The notes beneath the pieces were generated by a model. The model had not been told where the DNA came from, did not search any database, and saw only the letters and a program-made list of their open reading frames with translations. A stretch of 64,000 bases of DNA from Lachnospiraceae bacterium UBA7205 (lineage in GTDB: Bacteria; Bacillota; Clostridia; Lachnospirales; Lachnospiraceae), in NCBI GenBank assembly GCA_002490665.1, contig DKUL01000057.1, forward strand, positions 1-64,000, read 5' to 3'. A program made the position numbers and the translations under genes. Below, in pieces: positions 8,702 to 17,207 of this stretch. Within the stretch, counting starts at the first letter, position 1. Every line of letters begins with the position of its first letter.

Positions 8702-9573
8702 ACATCCTCCTTGTCTTTCAATTTCTCACCCATGACCTGGTAATCCCTCTCCGGATTCTTTTTCCTTGCCAGCGCCAGCGCCTTGCCGGAAAGGAGACGG
8801 TAAATTTCCCGGTTCGTTGCCGTCAGCGTTTCCAGATGCGTGCAGACCGTCTGCACGTCCCCCCGCTCAACCGGGCCTGTCAATACTTCCTCCGGCATAT
8901 GGTTTTCGAGGTGCGCCACGTTGCGCTGCATGAACGGCACAAGCGCATCCAGCGCTTCCTTCCTTGAAAAACCGCAGTTTTGCAGCTCCTCCGCCGCCGT
9001 CTGGGCAAGCCCCAGCACCAGATTGCTCGCCATCACTGCCGCCGCGTGGTATCTTGCCTTATCCTGCGGGCGCAGATAAATCACCTGGTTGCCGCATGCG
9101 CGAAACATGGCATCTATCTCGTCTGCCTGTCTCTGGGCACGCTCCTTTGCGCCGTTTTCTATTGTAAATAATGTCCTGGATAGCTCCTTGTACGAATCGA
9201 GCCTGCTGCTCACTGCAAGAAGCGGGTGGATAGAGTAGCCCCTGCACCGGTAACGCGGCGCGGAACTTTCCGAAAAGATTTCTGATGATAAAACACCACT
9301 GCAATGACAGACAATTCTATCATAAATATTTGCAGCCTTTAACTGCCCCCAGACCTGCCCTATGGCATCATCGGGGGTTGTTATGAATATCACTTTACTA
9401 TCCCGTATCAGGTCGTCAATTGTCGCATAAAAACCTGTACCGGTAAAGTCTGCCGCCTCGTGGGCGGACTTTGGATTTCTGCTGTAATACCCGGACACAC
9501 GGATACTGTGCCCGGTAAAATATCTGCCGAGGGAAAAACCGACTTTTCCCGCACCAATAAATCCCACTGCCAT
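8698..9573 (-). CDS. panG: Rossmann/DUF2520 oxidoreductase, probable ketopantoate reductase (PanG type)
   Basis: A 291-residue protein with an N-terminal NAD(P)-binding fold (VGFIGAGKVGFSLGRY) and a C-terminal helical DUF2520 domain (RYHAAAVMASNLVLGLAQTA). PanG of Francisella, with homologues in Enterococcus and Clostridioides, is the established alternative ketopantoate reductase in bacteria lacking PanE. The gene is first in the pan operon and its stop overlaps the panB start, and no panE is in the operon, so it fits the missing reduction of ketopantoate to pantoate. The start was set at the third codon of the open frame because AAGGAGG lies seven bases upstream. The assignment to PanG is from family and context. 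Confidence 0.82.
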   Translation of the reverse strand: MAVGFIGAGKVGFSLGRYFTGHSIRVSGYYSRNPKSAHEAADFTGTGFYATIDDLIRDSKVIFITTPDDAIGQVWGQLKAANIYDRIVCHCSGVLSSEIFSESSAPRYRCRGYSIHPLLAVSSRLDSYKELSRTLFTIENGAKERAQRQADEIDAMFRACGNQVIYLRPQDKARYHAAAVMASNLVLGLAQTAAEELQNCGFSRKEALDALVPFMQRNVAHLENHMPEEVLTGPVERGDVQTVCTHLETLTATNREIYRLLSGKALALARKKNPERDYQVMGEKLKDKEDV

Positions 9574-9784
9574 ACACATCCCTCCTTATTTCATGCCGCA
9601 TAAAATGCATTCATTTTAAAGGATAATAAAGTCTCATTCTACCCGCTGGTAAATATAAGCTTTGCCACTGTGTATGATGTTTCATCAAATTTTTCAATAA
9701 GGTATAGTTTCTTAGAAATCATTTTCGTCCGAATACCATCCGTGTCTAAATATAGCACATAAATGCGCGGCCTACAATCATTTT

Positions 9785-11287
9785 CTATAAAATATGGTAG
9801 GTTCTCTCAAATATCTGTCTTTTGACAATATACACGTCAGTCGTATCATCCGGGGAATAGCAGATAAAATCCCCCACATCGCCATACATATACTTTTCAT
9901 AATTCCACTTGGAAAAAACCTTTGCCGGAATCTCAAGCTGTTTTGCATATATGTATGACTCCTCCTTGCGCACGCACTGTCTCGCATATGGCAGGAGTTC
10001 ATATTTTTTGGATAATGCGGTGTCCACCACGGACGGCGCATAGTCAAACTCCTGGTAAAATGCTGCATCCTTTGGCACGTATTTCTGCAAAAACTTATCG
10101 CGCTGAATCGGATAGACCTCGCCCATAAGCCCAATCATCACATAGATATCCTCCGATGCCGTCACCGCCACATCCCCCTCATAGGTACGAATCCTGCACT
10201 CTGTCTGCGGTTCCAGAAAATCCAGCGTTTTCGCGTAGCCGTACACGCCGGGAAGCTTCCTGTACAGCGCAAACGCTTCGGGATTTCTGACCCCCTCCCC
10301 GGCAACGATTACCTCACAGCTGTCATAATATGCCTCCGCCCTGGAAAAAATATAGGTATCAATTCCCATACTTGCATACTTTTCATTATACTTCCCCATG
10401 CTGATAAATCCGCCCGCCTTGTCCAGATGACCGCCGCCGCTTCCGATATCCTTCACGAGAAACCCTGCCATGTCGTTTGCCGCCACTTCCGGGCTGCAGC
10501 TTCTGACCGAGAGTTTATATCCCTCCGGCAGTTCATTAAAAATGATGCACACATCAATGCTGTCAACCTGTAGCACAAAATCGCCGACCAGCCCGAGGAT
10601 ATTGGGGTCGCACGGCTTTGCCTTGATGATTGCCAGCCGCTTCTTTTCATTATAATTGTACCGCAGCATCGCCATACCCGCCGTCTCAAACTCCTCAAGC
10701 GTAAAATTCGCGTGGGTCACACGGTTTAAAAGCTGCTCGTCAATCCGCAGAAAGTCAAGCATGTCGCGCTCAAGCGGATGCCTTACCTCGGAAAGCTCGT
10801 TGCTGTCCATAAAAAGTCCATAATATAATGCCGTGGAAACTGCGATATCCCTGTTGACATCATATCCCTCCGCCTTTAACAGGTCATAGCAGATGGTGGA
10901 GCAGCTCACGATGTTGCTGCGAATCTCACACATCTCATCGGACTCGCGCCCCGTATTATGATGGTCTATCATCGCGACGCTGAGGGCATCCAGATGCTGG
11001 ACATTTCCCTCCCCATACTGGCAGTCCACGGTCAGCAGCAGCTCCGGAACGCCGAGCGGCGTATCCAGCTCGTTGAGATACTCTGCCGGAATTTGAAGCC
11101 TGTCAACCAGCATACAGATATTACTCTTTGTAATCCTGGAAAACCCGCCGTAAACCAGACGCACCTTCTTCCCCTGCGACTGAAAATATTTGTAGAGTGC
11201 ATATCCCGACCCGACTGCATCCGCGTCCGGGTTGTCATGCATCTGAATCACGATTTCATCATATTTTGACAAATTTTTTAATCTCAT
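9785..11287 (-). CDS. DHH/DHHA1 phosphoesterase with C-terminal extension
   Basis: A 500-residue cytosolic protein. The metal site is complete: HDNPDADAVGS at 17-27, a second Asp at 88 (TVDCQ) and DHH at 108-110. A DHHA1 domain ends near GSGGGHLDKAGG at about residue 300. DHH-DHHA1 proteins of this type (NrnA-like) hydrolyse short oligonucleotides or cyclic dinucleotides. The last 150 residues form an additional domain (YGYAKTLDFLEPQTECRI then IMIGLMGEVYPIQRDKF-like) not present in NrnA, possibly a PGDYG-like unit. Start preferred at the ATG behind GGAG rather than 12 bases earlier. Substrate unknown. Confidence 0.8.
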   Translation of the reverse strand: MRLKNLSKYDEIVIQMHDNPDADAVGSGYALYKYFQSQGKKVRLVYGGFSRITKSNICMLVDRLQIPAEYLNELDTPLGVPELLLTVDCQYGEGNVQHLDALSVAMIDHHNTGRESDEMCEIRSNIVSCSTICYDLLKAEGYDVNRDIAVSTALYYGLFMDSNELSEVRHPLERDMLDFLRIDEQLLNRVTHANFTLEEFETAGMAMLRYNYNEKKRLAIIKAKPCDPNILGLVGDFVLQVDSIDVCIIFNELPEGYKLSVRSCSPEVAANDMAGFLVKDIGSGGGHLDKAGGFISMGKYNEKYASMGIDTYIFSRAEAYYDSCEVIVAGEGVRNPEAFALYRKLPGVYGYAKTLDFLEPQTECRIRTYEGDVAVTASEDIYVMIGLMGEVYPIQRDKFLQKYVPKDAAFYQEFDYAPSVVDTALSKKYELLPYARQCVRKEESYIYAKQLEIPAKVFSKWNYEKYMYGDVGDFICYSPDDTTDVYIVKRQIFERTYHIL

Positions 11288-11344
11288 TGAAGTCTCCATT
11301 CTTTCTTTTTCTGTTTTTTCACCACCGTATTGGAATCCCCGCCT

Positions 11345-12745
11345 TCACCTTGAAAGCGTTGAACGGTCTGTCAGCCGTGCGAGCGCATCCACGTCGACGG
11401 TCACTGCGGGTCTGATTCCAAAGCCTTCCACGCCCACTGTCTGGACAGTCACCATCTCCCCCGTGACACCATTCGACACGATATGGCACTGGCTGACACT
11501 GCCATCCACCGGCTCACGCAACCACCAGAAATAATTGTCCGTCCCCAGATCGAGCGAATACGCACCGTACCAATGCGTTTCGTCCTCACGGACTGCCGCC
11601 TCGGTCGGCTTCGCCAGAATGCTGACATCTGCCTCACGCAGCCACTCCAGCTCTTCCATGTCCAGCAGGAAAACCTTGTCGCCTGTCACTGGTGCACTGT
11701 CCCGGGAAAGCACATTGCCCTTGCTTTTTACCTGTGTCGTGACGATGGCGTCCCGCTCCTCCTGTGTAAACCCATACAGAAAGCCTGCCTCGTGTACGTA
11801 TCCGTTTTTCATATCGGACATCACCTTTCCTGACGGCACAGCGCCCTCATAACCCACAACCTGTCTGTCAGAATTGAGCCATGCGCGGATGCAGGAGCTG
11901 TCCCATGCATTATTGCCGCGCACCTTCGCCTCGACAGCCTTGTCCGCAAAATCGTCACTTGTGTACTTCCAGTAATCCACACCCGCATCCTTGTTAAAAC
12001 GTTCACTCTGCGCCGCATCATACGCCTTCATCGTGACAATCTGCTCCGTGATGAGGACAGCCTGCGTTTCATCCTCGGAGAAATGAATCACCTGCCAGCT
12101 GACAGGCTCCCCATTATACGTCCCGAATGTCACCACGCTCCCCAGCTGTATCACAATCTGTTCCTCTGCATCCTCCTGCATGTCATGCATCCCATTTATG
12201 TAATAGGTCACTGCTGCCACAAATACCACAAAAATACAGATAGCGGCGATGGGAAGCCTTCCTTGGAACCATCTTTTTTTCTGCGTGTTCTTTTTTACCG
12301 GAGCCGCTGGCGCTTCTGCACTGCCCATATCCAGTTTCCGCGTGATGTTTTTCTCCGGCTCTCCCTGCATATCATTTACGCACTTGAGGATTTTCTGGAT
12401 ACCTTCCTCCGGGTTCTGGTTCACCCACTGGTTGGTCAGGAGAAAGTACTCCATCGACTTTGTGAGTTCCACTTCCTCAAGCTTGTACACCATAATCGGA
12501 ATCCCGCTGCTTGCCGCGTGCTCCACCTCCCGCAGCACATGCGGCGAATGGTTCGCGGCGTTTGACAGTAACAAGACAATGATGTCAGAGCGCTCAATCC
12601 CAAGTATCAGCTCCTCCGCATACTCCTTTCCGGAGCGGATATCCCGCGGTGCAATAAAACACTGGTGCCCTCCGTTTTCCAGCAGTCCGCAGATGCTCTG
12701 TGCACACGCCGCGTCACTGGAGGAATGCGATATAAATACATACAT
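11345..12745 (-). CDS. TIR domain - transmembrane - DUF6273 protein
   Basis: A 466-residue membrane protein. Residues 1-125 form a bacterial TIR domain (VFISHSSSD, FIAPRDIRSGKEYAEE, IVLLLSNAANHSPHVLREVE). The Glu at 73 in LREVEHA sits where catalytic NADase TIRs such as SARM1 carry theirs. A linker leads to one membrane helix at 163-184, and the outer part (about 199-460) is a DUF6273 domain with the features FGTYNGEPVSWQVI, SCIRAWLN, WWLREP and GIRPAV. This resembles a receptor: an extracellular ligand-binding-like module joined to an intracellular NAD-cleaving or signalling TIR. Start follows GAAAGGCAGG. Its ligand and role are unknown; a defence role is only inference. Confidence 0.8.
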   Translation of the reverse strand: MYVFISHSSSDAACAQSICGLLENGGHQCFIAPRDIRSGKEYAEELILGIERSDIIVLLLSNAANHSPHVLREVEHAASSGIPIMVYKLEEVELTKSMEYFLLTNQWVNQNPEEGIQKILKCVNDMQGEPEKNITRKLDMGSAEAPAAPVKKNTQKKRWFQGRLPIAAICIFVVFVAAVTYYINGMHDMQEDAEEQIVIQLGSVVTFGTYNGEPVSWQVIHFSEDETQAVLITEQIVTMKAYDAAQSERFNKDAGVDYWKYTSDDFADKAVEAKVRGNNAWDSSCIRAWLNSDRQVVGYEGAVPSGKVMSDMKNGYVHEAGFLYGFTQEERDAIVTTQVKSKGNVLSRDSAPVTGDKVFLLDMEELEWLREADVSILAKPTEAAVREDETHWYGAYSLDLGTDNYFWWLREPVDGSVSQCHIVSNGVTGEMVTVQTVGVEGFGIRPAVTVDVDALARLTDRSTLSR

Positions 12746-12896
12746 AATTCCTGCCTTTCTTTCGCAGACTATTACGTAATACTCAAATAAACAAAATATA
12801 TAGAAATTTCTGCGAAATATAAAACCCACCTTAAACAGATACTAATATTTTACAAGTTTCTACACATTTTGTCTATAAAATTCATTTATGTCTGAC

Positions 12897-14246
12897 TCAA
12901 ATCAGTCTATTTTTCTTCCAATGTCCAGTCCTGTACCAGAAATACGATATCAGGTAGTTTACCCCCCATCCCATGGGCACTGCATACCATATCATTGCAA
13001 TCCCCCATATGGGCGAACACAGCTGTGCCACGGCGACGCGGATTGTGAGGTTCACGAGATTTGCAATCATATAGACCTTGATGTCGCCCGCACCCCTTAA
13101 AATGCCGTCCGTTATCGCCTTAAAGCCCAGAAACGAGAAGAAAAATCCAATAAAACGGAAATATGCCGTTCCTGTCTCAAACGCCACCGCCGACTCCCCC
13201 TGTTCGACAAAAGCCGACAAAATGGGGGCATAAAACAACTGTGACACCGCGGCAATCACAACGCCAAATGCAATGATGATGCCATACGCCGCATGATACC
13301 CCTGCCGCACGCGCTCTGCCTTCCCTGCCCCGAGATTCTGCGCCGTGAACGTGGACATTGCGTTGCCTGTGGCAATCATCGGCACAATGCAGATTGACTC
13401 AAGCCGGATTCCCGCCGAATACCCTGCAAGTGCAGACGAGCCAAACTGGTTGACTGCCGACTGCGTAAGCAGCATGCCGATGCTCACGATGGACTGCTGA
13501 ACGATGGATGGAATCGCAATCCGAACCCCGGTCACAAACATATCGCTGCGAAAACACGCCACCCTGCCCTCAGTTTTGTATGTGGCGAGCAGGCGCATGA
13601 GGATAACAAACGAAATCACCGCCGCGATTCCCTGCGCAATCACCGTTGCCGCCGCCGCGCCGGAAACGCCAAGCCCCAGCGTCCCGACCATCCACAAGTC
13701 CAGCACGATATTGAGGATGGAGGAAAAAATCAGCAGCCAGAGCGGAATCTTCGACCTGCCGAGCGCATTGAAGTTTGCCGACAGGATATTGTACATAAAC
13801 ATAAACGGCAGTCCCACAAAATAAATCTGGAGATACGCGACGGCATCCTCCATAATGTTGTCCGGTGTTTTCAGCATCCTCAGAACAGCCGGATTGATAA
13901 AAAAGCCCAGCACTGCCAGAACCGTGCTGAACACGGCAAACGTTATCAGGAACGTGTATGCCGAGCTTTTCATTTCCCTGTGCTTTCCCGCGCCCAGATA
14001 CTGGCTTGTGAGCACAGACGCACCGATTCCGCCCCCTATCGCAATCATGATAAAAACCGTCGTAAAAGAATACGAAGCGCCCACTGCCGCCAGCGCATCC
14101 TCACCCACCAGCTTCCCCACAATAACGGAATCCGCCATATTGTAAAACTGCTGGAACAGGTTTCCGATAATCATCGGAAGCGCAAAGAAAAACAGGCTTC
14201 GCGCAGGCGGCTGGGTAATCAGGTTCTCTTTTGCATTTTGTGACAT
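12897..14246 (-). CDS. MATE family multidrug/cation exporter
   Basis: A 449-residue integral membrane protein with twelve predicted helices. Two homologous halves show MATE motifs: ALPMIIGNLFQQFYNMADSV near the N-terminus, and IPSIVQQSIVSIGMLLTQ opening the second half. Such proteins expel drugs or metabolites using sodium or protons. The start MSQNAKEN follows AAGGAG at eight bases; a GTG three codons earlier abuts the site. The gene stands alone, 150 bases downstream of the TIR gene's start on the other side and followed upstream by a dispersed repeat. Substrate cannot be predicted. Confidence 0.92.
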   Translation of the reverse strand: MSQNAKENLITQPPARSLFFFALPMIIGNLFQQFYNMADSVIVGKLVGEDALAAVGASYSFTTVFIMIAIGGGIGASVLTSQYLGAGKHREMKSSAYTFLITFAVFSTVLAVLGFFINPAVLRMLKTPDNIMEDAVAYLQIYFVGLPFMFMYNILSANFNALGRSKIPLWLLIFSSILNIVLDLWMVGTLGLGVSGAAAATVIAQGIAAVISFVILMRLLATYKTEGRVACFRSDMFVTGVRIAIPSIVQQSIVSIGMLLTQSAVNQFGSSALAGYSAGIRLESICIVPMIATGNAMSTFTAQNLGAGKAERVRQGYHAAYGIIIAFGVVIAAVSQLFYAPILSAFVEQGESAVAFETGTAYFRFIGFFFSFLGFKAITDGILRGAGDIKVYMIANLVNLTIRVAVAQLCSPIWGIAMIWYAVPMGWGVNYLISYFWYRTGHWKKNRLI

Positions 14247-14299
14247 TTTTTTCACTCCTTCATCAGCACTATAATATGTACGAGAATCTCAAATTGTTA

Positions 14300-14395
14300 T
14301 GAAAAATGCCGTACCTTGGCATTTTTCCGCGTGAAACTTAGTACTTCTCCGCGAAGCAGCCTCTGCTGCGAGTGGCTAGAAGTACTTTTCACGCT
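14300..14395. repeat. 96-bp dispersed palindromic repeat, copy 2 (intact)
   Basis: Nearly identical to the arms of the interrupted copy at 7583-7840. It lacks the 160-bp insertion and has one TA at the insertion point. It contains AAATGCC/GGCATTT and AGTACTTCT/AGAAGTACT stems. It lies upstream of the MATE gene. Confidence 0.85.
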
Positions 14396-14444
14396 ATTTT
14401 ACTATATTTTTACAAAAAATCCAATATTCTTACAAAATATCCGC

Positions 14445-14570
14445 TTGTAACAGTTCCGCCTTAGGCTTCCTGTTACAAACATCAAGCCATGCAAAATCGC
14501 TTCGCGATGGCTTGATGCATCTCAACCACTATATTTTTTTACGGACTTTGCAGCTAGTGCAAAGTCCTGA
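14445..14570. repeat. Cluster of intergenic hairpins, partly a dispersed repeat family
   Basis: Three hairpins follow each other: TGTAACAG/CTGTTACA around a GCCTTAGGC loop, CATCAAGCCAT/ATGGCTTGATG around GCAAAATCGCTTCGC, and GGACTTTGCA/TGCAAAGTCC close to the superoxide reductase stop. The last may terminate that gene. Related modules appear near 24310-24500, 27241-27300, 30510-30570 and 46985-47035. Confidence 0.5.
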
Positions 14571-14571
14571 G

Positions 14572-14961
14572 CTAAATTGTTATATCCGCTTTCCAAAATC
14601 CGTGCAGGTTGCAGTACGCGTATGCCGCACATGCCGTATCGCCGTCTGCAAGCACAAAATGGCCAACCGGCTCATCCTGCGGCGTGAGCGTCATAAACTG
14701 CCCGCCTTTTTTTGTTTCCAGAAAAATCCAGACAATACTGTGCTCATCCGTCATCGGATGAAATACACTGCCGACTTTTACCGTGATATTCTGCCCGTTC
14801 TTCTCCACGATGGGAATGTGCTTCTCGCCTGCACCTTCCGCGTCCCTGCTGTCCAAAAACGTAAACTTATCGCCGAGTGCCTGTTTCAGCGTCTCCTCCT
14901 TACCTGATACAAGATATAAAGTTTCCTCGCCATTTTTTACAAATACACTGTTCTCTGCCAT
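14572..14961 (-). CDS. Superoxide reductase-like protein (neelaredoxin/desulfoferrodoxin type)
   Basis: A 129-residue cytosolic protein. All five ligands of the mononuclear iron centre are visible: His48 (KHIPIVE), His68 and His74 (FHPMTDEH), Cys117 and His120 (YCNLHGFW). Superoxide reductases convert superoxide to peroxide without releasing oxygen, typical of anaerobes. The N-terminal 45 residues lack the four cysteines of a desulforedoxin domain, so it is the single-centre form. The start MAENSVF follows AAGGAG. It lies 14 bases after the oxygen-sensitive ferredoxin oxidoreductase genes on the same strand, suggesting joint expression and protection of those iron-sulfur enzymes. Confidence 0.85.
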   Translation of the reverse strand: MAENSVFVKNGEETLYLVSGKEETLKQALGDKFTFLDSRDAEGAGEKHIPIVEKNGQNITVKVGSVFHPMTDEHSIVWIFLETKKGGQFMTLTPQDEPVGHFVLADGDTACAAYAYCNLHGFWKADITI

Positions 14962-14975
14962 TTCAATCTCCTTTC

Positions 14976-17207
14976 TCAATTTGCCTTCTTTTCTGCGTCC
15001 AGCTTTAATCGCTCATATCTTCTGTCAATCTCCTGCTGCAGGCTCTCCGCAACCGGTCTGTACTCTTCCCTGCACAAATGCCTGGTGCGCCCCATCATGG
15101 CAAGCCAGTCGGTGACAGGAATTTTTTTGCCTGCCGCATCCGGATCAAAGCTGAGCGTTGTTTTCCCCCGTTCTATCTCAAACAGCGGAAAATAGCAGCA
15201 GTTTACGCCCGCCTCGATGACACGCCGCTCTGTCGCCGGGTTGTCGTTCCAGTTCAGGGGGCATGCCGACAGTGCCTTGACATACGCCGTCCCCTCCGTC
15301 TTGGCATAATGCGCCGCCTTTGCCGCCTTTCTGATAAAGTCCGTGGGATTGGATTCCGCCACCGTGGCGATGTATGGAATCCCTGTCGCCGCCATGATGC
15401 GGGGCATGTCCTTATGGAAAAATGTTTTTCCATACTGCATTTTGCCCACATGGGATGTCGCGCTTCTCGCCCCTTTTGGCGTCGAGTATGACAGCTGGTA
15501 GCCGGTATTCATATAGCCGCCGTTGTCATACTCAAAAAGAAGAATACGGTGTCCCCGCAGCGCCGTCCCGATGGCAGAGCCCATGCCGATATCCATGCCG
15601 CCGTCCCCGCTCACCATCACGAACACAATGTCTCCCGGCGGAATTTCTCCCTTTTTCTGCTTGCGGTAACAGATTTCCGCAAGCCCGCTGAGTGTCGCCG
15701 CCCCATTCTGGAATAAATTGTGAAGGTAGGGCACCTTAAAGCTTGTCCGCGGATACGCCGTCGTCACAATCATGCCGCAGCCTGTCTGAAACAGAAGCAC
15801 CACCGGATCCTCAATTGCCCGGAGCAGCAGATTTAAGTTTACCGGAATCCCGCAGCCCGGACAAGCCCCATGACCGGGCGCAATGCGCTTTGGCATTGCC
15901 GCCGTGGCATTCAGGGTGCCGCCCTTGACCCGCACCTCGCCGTCTGCATCTTTCTGGACGGTTGTCGCACCGACGGCGGTTCGCTCCCTTGTAAGAGGGG
16001 CAAAGAAATTTCCCCTGTCCGCCGTTTTGTCCGCATCTCCGGCAGTGACTCCGTAATATGAGAAGTCGGGAGCCTCCGGGTCATTCAGGATGCCAAGCAT
16101 TTTTTCCGCGTCCTCCGCAAAGAAGTCCAGCCCGCCAAGCCCATAGACAAGGCTCTTTATTTTTGCCCTGCCGCCAAATTTCTGCATCATGGCGCGCACT
16201 TCCAGCGACAGGTTTCCGCCCCATGCGCCGTAGCTGTCCTGCCTGTCGGCAACCATGATGCGCTCTGCCTTTTCGCAGGCGGCGAACATCTCCTTTTCCG
16301 GAAACGGACGCAGCACATTCAATGTCACTGCACCCGCCGCTGTACCGTCCCCGCGCAGCTTGTCCACTCCCTCCTTCGCCGTCTCATACGAGGAGCCCAG
16401 TAACACCAGCAGCTCACTTGCATCTGTATGATGATATCCCTCCGCCATTTCGTATTTCCTGCCCGAAAGCTTTTCATATGCCGCAAATAATTCCGGAATC
16501 CGCTCTGCCGCCTCCTTCATGGCAAGATGAAGCTGGTACCGGTTGTTGATGATATCCGGTTCGTTCATATAGGAACCGACCGTAATTGGCTGATTCAGGT
16601 CCAGAAACGGATAGTCCTCCCGCTTTTCCCCGATAAACTGACGCACCGTCTCATCCTTTTCAAACCGCATACAGCGCCTTTTCTGATGGCTTGTAAAAAA
16701 ACCGTCGTATGCCACGACCACCGGAAGACGCACCTCCTCGGCAAGCTTCAGCGCAATCAGGTTAAAATCATAGACCTGCTGCACGGTATGGGCAAACAAA
16801 ATCGGCCATCCGGCATTCAGCAGATACATAATGTCACTGTGGTCGCCTTTGATGGACAGGGGGCCGGAAACCGTCCTGCACACCACATTCATCACCATCG
16901 GATAGCGCGTTCCCGACTGGACGGGAAACTGTTCCAGCGCATAGAGCAGACCGTTCGCACTTGTGGCATTGATGACCCTTCCGCCGCCCACGGATGCCCC
17001 ATAGCAGATTCCTGCCGCGCTGTGCTCACCCTCGGCGGCAATCATCACCAAATCCGTCTCCCCTGTGGCGCGCATCGCATCGAGATTTTCCGCAATCTGG
17101 GTCGACGGCGTAATCGGATAATATCCCATCAGGTCATAACCAATCTGCCTGATTGCAACAGCCGCCATCTCGTTTCCACTCGCATATTCCATCACCTGTT
17201 TTTCCAC
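14976..17207 (-). CDS. 2-oxoacid:ferredoxin oxidoreductase, fused alpha and beta subunits
   Basis: A 743-residue protein with a GTG start overlapping the stop of the preceding gamma gene by one base; GGGAGG lies nine bases upstream. The alpha part occupies about 1-400 (YPITPSTQIAENLD, AAEGEHSAAGICYGAS, then a transketolase-C-like domain). The beta part, from about 490, has CPGCG for a cluster ligand and the thiamine diphosphate site GDGGMDIG with YDNGGYMNTG. The enzyme decarboxylates a 2-oxoacid to an acyl-CoA and reduces ferredoxin. The gamma and ferredoxin parts are on the next gene. Which oxoacid is used (pyruvate, branched-chain or aromatic) cannot be told. Confidence 0.88.
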   Translation of the reverse strand: MEKQVMEYASGNEMAAVAIRQIGYDLMGYYPITPSTQIAENLDAMRATGETDLVMIAAEGEHSAAGICYGASVGGGRVINATSANGLLYALEQFPVQSGTRYPMVMNVVCRTVSGPLSIKGDHSDIMYLLNAGWPILFAHTVQQVYDFNLIALKLAEEVRLPVVVAYDGFFTSHQKRRCMRFEKDETVRQFIGEKREDYPFLDLNQPITVGSYMNEPDIINNRYQLHLAMKEAAERIPELFAAYEKLSGRKYEMAEGYHHTDASELLVLLGSSYETAKEGVDKLRGDGTAAGAVTLNVLRPFPEKEMFAACEKAERIMVADRQDSYGAWGGNLSLEVRAMMQKFGGRAKIKSLVYGLGGLDFFAEDAEKMLGILNDPEAPDFSYYGVTAGDADKTADRGNFFAPLTRERTAVGATTVQKDADGEVRVKGGTLNATAAMPKRIAPGHGACPGCGIPVNLNLLLRAIEDPVVLLFQTGCGMIVTTAYPRTSFKVPYLHNLFQNGAATLSGLAEICYRKQKKGEIPPGDIVFVMVSGDGGMDIGMGSAIGTALRGHRILLFEYDNGGYMNTGYQLSYSTPKGARSATSHVGKMQYGKTFFHKDMPRIMAATGIPYIATVAESNPTDFIRKAAKAAHYAKTEGTAYVKALSACPLNWNDNPATERRVIEAGVNCCYFPLFEIERGKTTLSFDPDAAGKKIPVTDWLAMMGRTRHLCREEYRPVAESLQQEIDRRYERLKLDAEKKAN

